Source: Rugosimonospora sp036494675
GTDB taxonomy: Bacteria > Actinomycetota > Actinomycetes > Mycobacteriales > Micromonosporaceae
DNA length: 64,000 bases
Assembly: GCA_036494675.1 (NCBI GenBank)
Contig: DASXOA010000533.1
Location: 36,089 to 100,088, forward strand
Direction of reading: 5' to 3'
The translations under genes and the position numbers were made by a program. Below the pieces are notes generated by a model that saw only the letters and a list, made by a program, of their open reading frames with translations, was not told the origin of the DNA and made no database searches. This document shows, piece after piece, positions 57,661 to 64,000 of the stretch; the stretch's first letter is position 1, and every line of letters begins with the position of its first letter.

Positions 57661-59712
57661 TCACTTTCCGGGTGGCAGGGCGTAGCCGATGTCTCCGCGC
57701 ATGTGCAGCCGCCAGCCGTGCGGCACGTAGTACCCGCACACCATCGGCGTCTCGACACAGACCAGGGCCTCGACCTGGTCCGGCCTGACGGGTGGAATGT
57801 CGGGCGCGAGGCTCTGCTCCGCCTCGATGTCGCGGCCGGGCAGCAGGAGCCACCACGGGTACTCCCAGGTGTCCGCGTTCTGGACCAGCCCGACCCGGTG
57901 CGCGCCGGAGTCACGTACCGCGGCCGCCGCCCACTCGTAGTCGGCCCGCCACTGCGGCCGGCGCTGGAACCGGGCCTGCAGGTCGCCGACGGTGAACACC
58001 GAGCCGGTGCCGACCAGCCGGCGCGGCCACCCGTACCCGACCGCGAGCCATCCCGCGCACCCGCTCACCGCGAGCGCCGCGACCGCGACCCAGGTGACGA
58101 TCCGCCGGAGCCCGCCCGCCGTGCCACCGGCCTGGCCGACCGGGCGGGCCCGGCGCCGGAACAGCGCGTCCAGCCACAGGCCGGCCAGCGGCGCGCCGAG
58201 CACCAGCAGGTACAGGATCAGGCGGTTGCCCCACGGCTGCCATTTGATCGTCGCGACGTACAGGATGACGGACAGCCAGAACACGACCGCGTAGGCCCGC
58301 ACCGGCCACGCGTACCCGGCCGGAACCCGCCGCCCCGGACGTACCAGCAGGAAGCCCGCGCCGAGCAGCACCAGCGCCCCCTGCACCGGAAAGGACGCCT
58401 TGTCCTCGTCGGGGGTCCAGGAGGCCACCGGGAAGGTCGTGCGCAAGAAGGTGATCTTCGGATCGTTGGGGTCGACGCCGAGATCCCGGGAGATCCGTTC
58501 GATGCCACGGGCCGCGGCGCCGTTCACCGCGGCGACCGGCGTGTCCAGTGCGGTGTGGCCGATGCGCAGGGCGTTGACCAGGATCGACGGTGGGTCGTGC
58601 CGCTGCATGGAGATCGAGTCGCGCAGGTAGGCCGGGCCCAGCGGATTGCCGTACTCGCGGTCGACCCTGATCAGGAACGGGCCTGCGATCGCCGCGGCGA
58701 GCACGAGGATCGCGACCGTGGAGCCGGCGGTACGCAGCGGGACGCCCAGCCACCGACGCGCGTCCTGGCGCAGTTGGGCGACTCCCCAGATCACCAGCAG
58801 CGGTCCGGCGGCGAGCAGGCCGTTCTCCTTGGTCAACGCGGTGAGGCCGGTCGCCAGGCCGAGCAGGGCCACGTCCCGCACCCGGGTCCGGCGGCGCAGT
58901 TCGTCCAGGACCAGGGTGGCCACGCACGCCGTCCACGCGGCCACGACAAGATCGGTCTGGGTACTGGTCGACTCCAGCGCGACGATCGGCGTGGTACCGA
59001 CGACGAACGCGGCGAGTACCTGCGCACGGGGGGAGCCGCCCAACTGGCCGGCGATCCGTGAGGCGATCAGGGCACAGCCGATCCCGGCCGAGTACTGCAG
59101 CAGGTTGTACAGCGCATCGTTGCCGGTGAGCAGCCGCAGATGGAGCAGCAGGTACTCGGCGCCCGGCGCCATGGTCAGCTGCCGGTGGATCCGGGTGGCG
59201 AAGAAGTCGACGTCCCGCTGCTGTACCCAGTGCTCGATCCTGGGCAGGTGGTAGGTCTGCGAGTCGTAGTTGTTGGGCGGCGAGACGACCGCGACCAGCA
59301 GTTCCGCCGTGAGCAGCCCGGCCAGCGTGATCACCATGATCCGTTCGGGCCACGCGGCGGCCACCCAGGCCGCGCGCACCCGGCCGCGAACGTCGGGAAG
59401 GTGCCGGTCGGACGGCTGGTGGTCGCGCACGTACCGGGCGGCGGCGCCGAGCAGCGCGAGCAGGGTCGCGATCGACCAGGTGAGGACCAGGGCCGGGCGG
59501 GTCAGCGCGTGCGCCGCGCCGAGCACCTCGACCAGGACCGCCCCGACGGCGCCGAGGAGCACCGCCGCCCGTACCAGGGCGAGCCGCAGCGGCGCGAAGA
59601 CCCGGCCCGCGGGCCGCACGGCGTACCCGACCAGCACATACGTGGCGGCGGGAAGCAAACCGAGCAGAACCGGCATGACGGCGGGGCCCGTCAGATGACC
59701 GAACAGCGCCAA
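57661..59712 (-). CDS. GT-C (GT39-like) membrane glycosyltransferase
   Basis: A 683-residue polytopic membrane protein resembling the PMT/GT39 family and ArnT-like glycosyltransferases that use polyprenyl-phosphate sugars. Twelve or so membrane segments are seen. The first extracytoplasmic loop contains SPPNNYDSQTYHLPRIEHW, with an acidic D and H typical of the catalytic loop of GT-C enzymes, and TSTQTDLVVAAW later. The C-terminal 150 residues are extracytoplasmic. The TTG at 59712 is six bases after TAGACT and is the likely leaderless start; an internal ATG at 59676 is possible. It is divergent from a GT2 gene that could supply its lipid-linked sugar. Confidence 0.8.
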   Translation of the reverse strand: MALFGHLTGPAVMPVLLGLLPAATYVLVGYAVRPAGRVFAPLRLALVRAAVLLGAVGAVLVEVLGAAHALTRPALVLTWSIATLLALLGAAARYVRDHQPSDRHLPDVRGRVRAAWVAAAWPERIMVITLAGLLTAELLVAVVSPPNNYDSQTYHLPRIEHWVQQRDVDFFATRIHRQLTMAPGAEYLLLHLRLLTGNDALYNLLQYSAGIGCALIASRIAGQLGGSPRAQVLAAFVVGTTPIVALESTSTQTDLVVAAWTACVATLVLDELRRRTRVRDVALLGLATGLTALTKENGLLAAGPLLVIWGVAQLRQDARRWLGVPLRTAGSTVAILVLAAAIAGPFLIRVDREYGNPLGPAYLRDSISMQRHDPPSILVNALRIGHTALDTPVAAVNGAAARGIERISRDLGVDPNDPKITFLRTTFPVASWTPDEDKASFPVQGALVLLGAGFLLVRPGRRVPAGYAWPVRAYAVVFWLSVILYVATIKWQPWGNRLILYLLVLGAPLAGLWLDALFRRRARPVGQAGGTAGGLRRIVTWVAVAALAVSGCAGWLAVGYGWPRRLVGTGSVFTVGDLQARFQRRPQWRADYEWAAAAVRDSGAHRVGLVQNADTWEYPWWLLLPGRDIEAEQSLAPDIPPVRPDQVEALVCVETPMVCGYYVPHGWRLHMRGDIGYALPPGK

Positions 59713-59757
59713 GGACGTAGTCTATGCCGAGCCTGTAGCCGAATCCCGGAGTTAGCC
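59713..59757. promoter_or_regulatory. 45-base divergent promoter region
   Basis: Holds the starts of two divergent glycosyltransferase genes. TAGTCTA (59718-59724) reads as TAGTCT on the plus strand and TAGACT on the minus strand, so one partly symmetric -10 element could serve both directions. For the minus-strand gene the spacing to the TTG is exactly six bases. Confidence 0.5.
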
Positions 59758-60447
59758 GTGAAGCTGTCGATCCTCATGCCCGTGTATAACGAGGAGACTC
59801 GGCTCGCGAACGCCCTGAAGCAGGCGTTGGACGTCGACTACCCGTGCGAGATCGAGCTGGTGGTGGTCGACGACGGCAGCCGCGACGGCACCTCGGAGAT
59901 CCTCGACCGGGCCGATGATCCCCGTGTCCGGGTGGTCACGCACCCCCGCAACCAGGGCAAGGGTGCGGCGATCAGGACCGCGGTGGAGAACGCGGCCGGA
60001 GAATTCATGGTCATTCTCGATGCCGATCTGGAGTACGACCCTCAGGACATCCCCCGGTTGCTCGACCCGGTGCTGGACGGGCGGGCCGAGGTGGTGTACG
60101 GCAACCGGACCTTCGGCAGCCACAGTTCGTTCTCGTTCTGGTACGTGATGGGCAACCGGGCGGTGACCACCGCGGCCAACATGCTCTACAACTGCTACCT
60201 GGGCGACCTGGAGACGTGCTTCAAGTTGATGCCGGTACGCCTGTACCGGTCGCTGGACATCCGGTCCAACGGGTTCGGCATGGAGGCCGAGGTGACCGGG
60301 AAGCTGCTGCGCCGGCAGATCCGCCCGTACGAGGTGCCGGTCAGCTACCGTGCGCGGTCCCGCGCGGAGGGCAAGAAGATCACCTGGCGGGACGGGGTGG
60401 AAGCGCTGTGGATCCTCGGCCGCGAGCGGTCGCGCCGGCCCAGGTAG
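59758..60447 (+). CDS. GT2-family glycosyltransferase (polyprenyl-phosphate sugar synthase-like)
   Basis: A 229-residue cytoplasmic GT-A enzyme. The donor-binding motif is LSILMPVYNEE, followed by VVDDGSRDGT, NQGKGAAIRTAVENA and the DXD motif in ILDADLEYDP. GFGMEAEVTGKLLR is the usual acceptor-region motif of dolichol/polyprenyl-phosphate mannose or glucose synthases. There is no C-terminal membrane anchor. It likely makes a polyprenyl-phosphate sugar for the divergent GT-C enzyme. The GTG at 59758 lies just after GGAGTTAGCC. Confidence 0.92.
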   Translation: MKLSILMPVYNEETRLANALKQALDVDYPCEIELVVVDDGSRDGTSEILDRADDPRVRVVTHPRNQGKGAAIRTAVENAAGEFMVILDADLEYDPQDIPRLLDPVLDGRAEVVYGNRTFGSHSSFSFWYVMGNRAVTTAANMLYNCYLGDLETCFKLMPVRLYRSLDIRSNGFGMEAEVTGKLLRRQIRPYEVPVSYRARSRAEGKKITWRDGVEALWILGRERSRRPR

Positions 60448-60508
60448 CTCCGGGTGCCGCCCCCGGCCGGCTGTGTCGCGCGCCCGAATTCGAGTAACCT
60501 TCCGGACC

Positions 60509-61090
60509 ATGTCCACCCCCATCTCCGACGTCGAGCGTGAACGCGCCGCCGAGGTGCTTCAACACGCCTGCGGCGACGGTCGGCTCACGCTGGAGGAGTT
60601 CACCGTGCGGGTCGGCGCCGTCTGGGCGGCCGACTCGTCCGCCGAGTTGGAGCGCGTCACGAGCGACCTGGCGCCGGTCCCGGTCGTGGGCGCCAGCCAG
60701 ATCGTCGAGCGGGTGACCTGCGTCTTCAGCGAGAACAAGCGGCGCGGCCGGTGGCGGATGCCGGGCGTGCTGCGGGTGCTGACCGTGTTCGGCGACTGCG
60801 AACTGGACCTGCGGGAGGCGCAGACCGACGCCGACGTGGTGGAGATCAACGGGCGGTGCGTGTTCGGCAGCTTCAAGGTGATCGTGCCGGAGGGCGTCGA
60901 GGTCGACCTGCAGGGGTCCGCGGTGTTCGGGTCGAAGGCGCTCAGCCTCGCGCCGGTACCCCGGCTGCCCGGCACCCCACTGGTCCGGGTGAGGGTGAAC
61001 ACCTACTTCGGCGAGATCAAGGTGCGCAGCGCGGGCCCGAACTCGGGCTCGGCGCTGGCCCGCTGGGCCCGAGAATTCTTCGGAGGCTGA
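60509..61090 (+). CDS. DUF1707 / cell-wall-active-antibiotics-response-like protein
   Basis: A 193-residue soluble protein with two parts. Residues 1-60 form a DUF1707 domain (ISDVERERAAEVLQHACGDGRLTLEEF), an SHOCT-like module common in actinobacteria and cited here in part. Residues 80-180 resemble the LiaF-type domain, with TVFGDCELDLREA, FGSFKVIVPEGVEVDL and NTYFGEIKVRS. LiaF-like domains usually help sense envelope stress, but no kinase or LiaRS pair is adjacent. TAACCT eight bases before the ATG suggests leaderless transcription. Confidence 0.88.
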   Translation: MSTPISDVERERAAEVLQHACGDGRLTLEEFTVRVGAVWAADSSAELERVTSDLAPVPVVGASQIVERVTCVFSENKRRGRWRMPGVLRVLTVFGDCELDLREAQTDADVVEINGRCVFGSFKVIVPEGVEVDLQGSAVFGSKALSLAPVPRLPGTPLVRVRVNTYFGEIKVRSAGPNSGSALARWAREFFGG

Positions 61091-61114
61091 CCCGCTCGGG
61101 TCCGGCGATGCCCA

Positions 61115-61375
61115 TCACCGGGTCAGGGCCGCGGATCGGATGACCGGGTCGACCTCGTCCCACCCTCCGGTTGCCACGTACACATGTGCCCAGATGGAAC
61201 CGTCGGGCCGCCGCATCACCACGGACGTCATCAGGTACGGCCGCTGGTCGTCACCCATCACCAGGTGCTCTGCCGGCCGTCCGAGCAACTGGTCCAACTC
61301 GGCCCTCGACAGCTGCGAGAGCGCCATGAGCCGCTGCTGGATGATGTGACCGACCATCCTTCGATGCCTGCGCAC
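61115..61375 (-). CDS. Small conserved-looking protein of unknown function
   Basis: An 86-residue protein starting with a basic segment (MRRHRRMVGHIIQQRLMALS) and ending with a soluble part containing YLMTSVVMRRPDGSIWAHVY. A strong AAGGAGG site lies six bases before the GTG at 61375, which is good evidence that it is translated. No family is recognised. It is downstream of the chitosanase gene on the same strand with a gap of about 70 bases, and convergent with the DUF1707 gene. Confidence 0.7.
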   Translation of the reverse strand: MRRHRRMVGHIIQQRLMALSQLSRAELDQLLGRPAEHLVMGDDQRPYLMTSVVMRRPDGSIWAHVYVATGGWDEVDPVIRSAALTR

Positions 61376-61445
61376 GCAACCTCCTTCAGCGGCTCTCCTT
61401 ACCCACCTCCACGTGAATGAGGCGGCCCGGGTTCACCCGGATACC

Positions 61446-63152
61446 TCACGGCGAAGATTCCTCCGAGAGGCTCCATTGTTGGTTGGTCCCGCCCGAGCAG
61501 GCCCAGATCTGAAGGGGCGTACCGTCCGCGGTCGCGCTCTCGGGAGCGTCCAGGCACCTCTGGGAGCTGACGTTGATCAGCTGGCCGCCGTCCGGGCGCC
61601 ACTGCTGCGAGGCCGAACCGTCGCAGGCCTCAAGCTGCGCCCGGGCTCCGTCTGCGGTCGAGCCGGCGCTGGTACCCAGACACCCGCCGAGAGCGCGTAC
61701 GGTGCCGTCGTCGCCCACCGTCCACGTCTGCGGATCCGTGCCGTTGCAGCCGTAGAGCTGGATCCTGGTCGCGTCCGCGCCGTTCGTGGTCGCGACGTCG
61801 ACGCACCTGCCGTCCAGGCCGGTGATCTGCCCGGTGACGGTGTCGGGTTCGTCCGGCGCGCTCTGCGGCGGGGCGTCGTTCGGGGTGGCGGCGCCTGCCG
61901 GCGGTTCGTCGCGGGCCGGCGGCTCGTCCTGGTCCGCCGCCCCGGCCGGCGTCTCCTCCTGGGTCGGCGTCCCCTCCTGGACTGGTGCCTCGGTGGGTGC
62001 CGCGGCCTCGGTCGGTGCCGCCGCCTCGGTCGGGGACGGGGTCGGAGCGTGGGTGGCCGGGTGCGTCGGTTTGGGCGTCGGGTGTGTCGGCTTGGGTGCC
62101 GGCGCCTTGGCCGGTGGGTGTTTCTGGCCCTGGGCCTGGACTCGAGTCGGTTTCGGAGCCGGTGCCTTGGTGGACGGGTGCTTCTGCGCGTGACCGGATG
62201 CCTTCGCCGGCGGGTGCTTCTGGCCCTGGGCCTCGACCCTGGTCGGCTTGGGAGCCGGTGGTTTCGTCGGTGCCTTCTTCTGGGCCTGGGCGGGCGCGCG
62301 GGTGGGCTTGTGCGCCGGCTGCGTCGCCGCCGCGGTGGGCTTCGGAGTCGCTGCCCGTGCCGGTTCGGCCTTGGAAGCCTTGGGTGCGGCCGGCTTGCCC
62401 GTACCGAGAAATGATCTGGCCGCGGCCGTACCGACCTGGGTGATGACGGAGTTTTTCTCGACCGGGTCAGGTACCGCACCGGGAAAGACGATGAACGTCA
62501 CCGGGCCGGCGGTACCGCCGATGCTGGGGTCGGTCGGCACACCGAGCGCCTTGGCCGTCGCGTACGAGGCCTCGCCGATGATGTTCGCCGGGCCGAGGTC
62601 GGCGAAGACGGCGTACACCATCTTGCCGTTGTAGATGACCGCTCCCACGTTGCCCGGCTTGATGCCGGCGTTCCGGTAGTCGAAGCGGTGGCTGGGCAGC
62701 GGTATCACGAAGTAGCGCGTGACCTCGGCGGTGAAGTACTCACCGGTCGAGGTCTGGAAGTTCGTCCCCTCCGAGAACGTCGAATCGGTATCCGGATTGC
62801 ACTCGTCGGTGGGAACCCCGTCGCAGTCGATGGCCATGTCCGACGTCCAGAAGTAGGCCGACTTCTTCTTGCACACCGAGATCTTCGCCTGCCCGCCCTC
62901 CCGCATGGCGTACTTGCCGTCCGACGCCTGATCGCAGGTGCGCGTCACGGCCAGCAGTTGACTGGCGGTGGGATCGCCGGGGACCGTCGCTCGGCTCGGG
63001 GTGGGCCGGACCGCGGCCGCCTTGATGGCGTGGACGTCGGCCGCTTGCCGTGGATGGGGACCAGATGACGCCGTGGCGCCGATGGCTGCGCCTGTTGCCA
63101 GCAGCGATACGGCGGCGGCAACGACGACCAGGGTCAGCCGGAACGGTTTCAC
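61446..63152 (-). CDS. Secreted GH75 chitosanase with ricin-type lectin domain
   Basis: A 568-residue secreted enzyme. A signal peptide (VKPFRLTLVVVAAAVSLLA, about residues 1-27) is followed by a GH75 chitosanase domain (about 60-245). The acidic residues expected for catalysis are spaced as in the family: D and E nine residues apart in FADLGPANIIGEAS (about 184 and 193); DCDGVPTDECNPD is also typical. A lysine/proline/threonine-rich linker of about 190 residues leads to a C-terminal ricin B (beta-trefoil) lectin domain with three repeats containing QxW-like QTW, QQW and QQW. It would hydrolyse chitosan outside the cell. The GTG at 63152 has GGAG seven bases upstream. Confidence 0.9.
   Translation of the reverse strand: MKPFRLTLVVVAAAVSLLATGAAIGATASSGPHPRQAADVHAIKAAAVRPTPSRATVPGDPTASQLLAVTRTCDQASDGKYAMREGGQAKISVCKKKSAYFWTSDMAIDCDGVPTDECNPDTDSTFSEGTNFQTSTGEYFTAEVTRYFVIPLPSHRFDYRNAGIKPGNVGAVIYNGKMVYAVFADLGPANIIGEASYATAKALGVPTDPSIGGTAGPVTFIVFPGAVPDPVEKNSVITQVGTAAARSFLGTGKPAAPKASKAEPARAATPKPTAAATQPAHKPTRAPAQAQKKAPTKPPAPKPTRVEAQGQKHPPAKASGHAQKHPSTKAPAPKPTRVQAQGQKHPPAKAPAPKPTHPTPKPTHPATHAPTPSPTEAAAPTEAAAPTEAPVQEGTPTQEETPAGAADQDEPPARDEPPAGAATPNDAPPQSAPDEPDTVTGQITGLDGRCVDVATTNGADATRIQLYGCNGTDPQTWTVGDDGTVRALGGCLGTSAGSTADGARAQLEACDGSASQQWRPDGGQLINVSSQRCLDAPESATADGTPLQIWACSGGTNQQWSLSEESSP
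62115..62300 (-). repeat. Repeats in the chitosanase linker
   Basis: Two long copies and parts of others encode APKPTRVxAQGQKHPPAKA-type units; the cores begin near 62122 and 62218 on the plus strand, 96 bases apart. They make a stiff, cationic, proline-rich spacer between catalytic and lectin domains. Confidence 0.7.
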
Positions 63153-63632
63153 GAGCGTCTCCAAGTGTCGGTCGATCTGCGTTCTCACTCGGTGCGATCC
63201 GTGTTGAAGAAGGTCTCCCAGGTGGCGAAGAGGTCGTCGATTCGGCCGGCTGTCACTGCTTGGTCGGAGAAGACTGGCGTTCGTCATCGCGACGCCCAGC
63301 CGGTCGTGCGGCGCGTCGAACGCGGCCCCGGTGACGGCTCCCGGGCCAGGATTGAGGCGACGCCGCACAGCATCCGGCGCCCGCGTGCCGCTGGCGCTTC
63401 GCGTAGAAGCTGAGCGTATGACGCATTTGGTGCTGAGACACAGAGTACAAGGTCCGGGGCCCTCATCCGGGCGGTCCGCGCGACGCGAGCCATCGTCGGG
63501 ATCCCTTACGCCGTACGGGTGATGGCCCAGCCTCGACGGTGATTCCGGAGGCCGTCACCGGGTTGCCGGCGTTGGATTACCGGTCTGCACGGTGGGTAGC
63601 TGCGACGGGGCAGGTACACATGAGGGGGTTTC
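63153..63632. other. 480-base gap upstream of the chitosanase gene
   Basis: No convincing gene. Short open frames exist on both strands but lack ribosome sites, codon bias and family features. It should contain the promoter of the minus-strand chitosanase gene and that of the small plus-strand gene at 63633; no near-consensus elements stand out. Confidence 0.5.
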
Positions 63633-63854
63633 GTGATCAAGAAGATGCAGGAGATTGGCGTCACCAGTTCGATCGCCTACACCGCGGGTCTCATCTCCAT
63701 CGGGATGTCGGTCGCGTCGTGGATGGTCTCCAAGAAGGCGGAGCGTGCGGGTACCGACCGGGCCGATCGCTGGGGGATTTACGTAGGGCTATGGGCGCCG
63801 ACGTTCTTCGGGATTGGCAATGCGCTGAAAATGGAGGAGATGCACGGCCGCTGA
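63633..63854 (+). CDS. Small two-helix membrane protein
   Basis: A 73-residue protein with two hydrophobic segments (about residues 10-31 and 47-64) separated by a charged loop MVSKKAERAGTDRADRW. The N-terminus is MIKKMQEIG. No family is recognised; it resembles small membrane proteins found widely in actinobacteria. The GTG at 63633 is preceded by a TGAGGGGG stretch that can act as ribosome site. The neighbours do not suggest a role. Confidence 0.7.
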   Translation: MIKKMQEIGVTSSIAYTAGLISIGMSVASWMVSKKAERAGTDRADRWGIYVGLWAPTFFGIGNALKMEEMHGR

Positions 63855-63912
63855 ACCGGAAATCGGGGCCCGACCCGGAGCGGCCGGGCCCGGTTCACGT
63901 CCTCGGCCGCGC

Positions 63913-64000
63913 CGCCGTCACCGGTTCATGCCGGCCCGCCGTCACCGGCTGGTGCCTGGATCGTCGTCACCGGTTCACGCCCGGCTCGCCGTCGCCGGGC
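63913..64000. repeat. Tandem repeat of about 25 bases at the right edge
   Basis: Units begin at 63913, 63937, 63962 and 63987 with the core CGCCGTCACCGG; the last is cut by the window end. It follows the small membrane protein gene and has no coding appearance. Confidence 0.6.

Noticed and set aside
63331..63522. Short ORFs on both strands upstream of the chitosanase gene
   Set aside because: No ribosome sites, no codon bias and no conserved features; they overlap each other on opposite strands.

Overview
The window is chromosomal DNA from a very GC-rich actinobacterium, most likely a member of the Micromonosporaceae. This rests on heavy use of GTG starts, many apparently leaderless genes (a TANNNT -10 element 6-8 bases before the start codon), a bacterial proteasome activator (Bpa) ending in GQYL, three LytR-CpsA-Psr proteins in tandem, a DUF5926 gene and a UDP-glucuronate decarboxylase-like gene. 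The genus cannot be decided from the sequence. I recognised no rRNA, tRNA, transposase, integrase or CRISPR array, so this looks like ordinary chromosome with some lineage-specific genes.

Layout. 1-6.6 kb: housekeeping and conserved genes (thiolase fragment, PH-domain protein, rhomboid protease, cyclophilin, CorA, aminotransferase, CBS pair). 6.9-20.4 kb: a surface-glycan region. A cytidylyltransferase-like gene overlaps a CDP-alcohol phosphotransferase and is followed by a flippase-like protein. An O-antigen-ligase-like protein and a GT4 glycosyltransferase lie on the other strand. Beyond an Fpg/Nei-type glycosylase come a DUF2142 membrane protein, a polyprenyl-phosphate sugar transferase and a membrane glycosyltransferase-like protein with a roughly 550-residue low-complexity N-terminal half. 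20.5-32.5 kb: two two-component systems (LytS/LytTR and OmpR type), two sodium:solute symporters each preceded by a small membrane protein, and an ABC transporter.

32.6-38.1 kb: UDP-xylose synthase-like enzyme and three LCP ligases. 38.1-46.9 kb: rhodanese, glycerophosphodiesterase, a GAF-PAS histidine kinase overlapping a small GHKL ATPase, DUF5926, arginine deiminase, several small conserved proteins and prephenate dehydratase. 47-52 kb: zincin, OsmC, membrane protein, SerS and two HAD phosphatases. 52-56 kb (minus strand): DesK/NarL-type two-component system, ABC-2 exporter and Bpa. 56.4-64 kb: Tat lipoprotein binding protein, two glycosyltransferases, a DUF1707 protein and a secreted GH75 chitosanase with a lectin domain.

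How the genes fit together (inference): the glycan genes, the sugar-nucleotide decarboxylase and the LCP ligases could act in sequence to build, flip and attach a phosphodiester-containing wall polymer. The symporter loci look like regulated monocarboxylate uptake modules. The most unusual points are the disordered half of the 17-20 kb glycosyltransferase, a probable CTG start codon at 25622, a nine-codon cistron joined by ATGA overlaps on both sides at 29809, a 45-codon leader ORF at 13646, a recurring palindrome GTCCAnnnTGGAC, and an imperfect hairpin repeat that encodes a HSPRL-type peptide in one gene and recurs in another.
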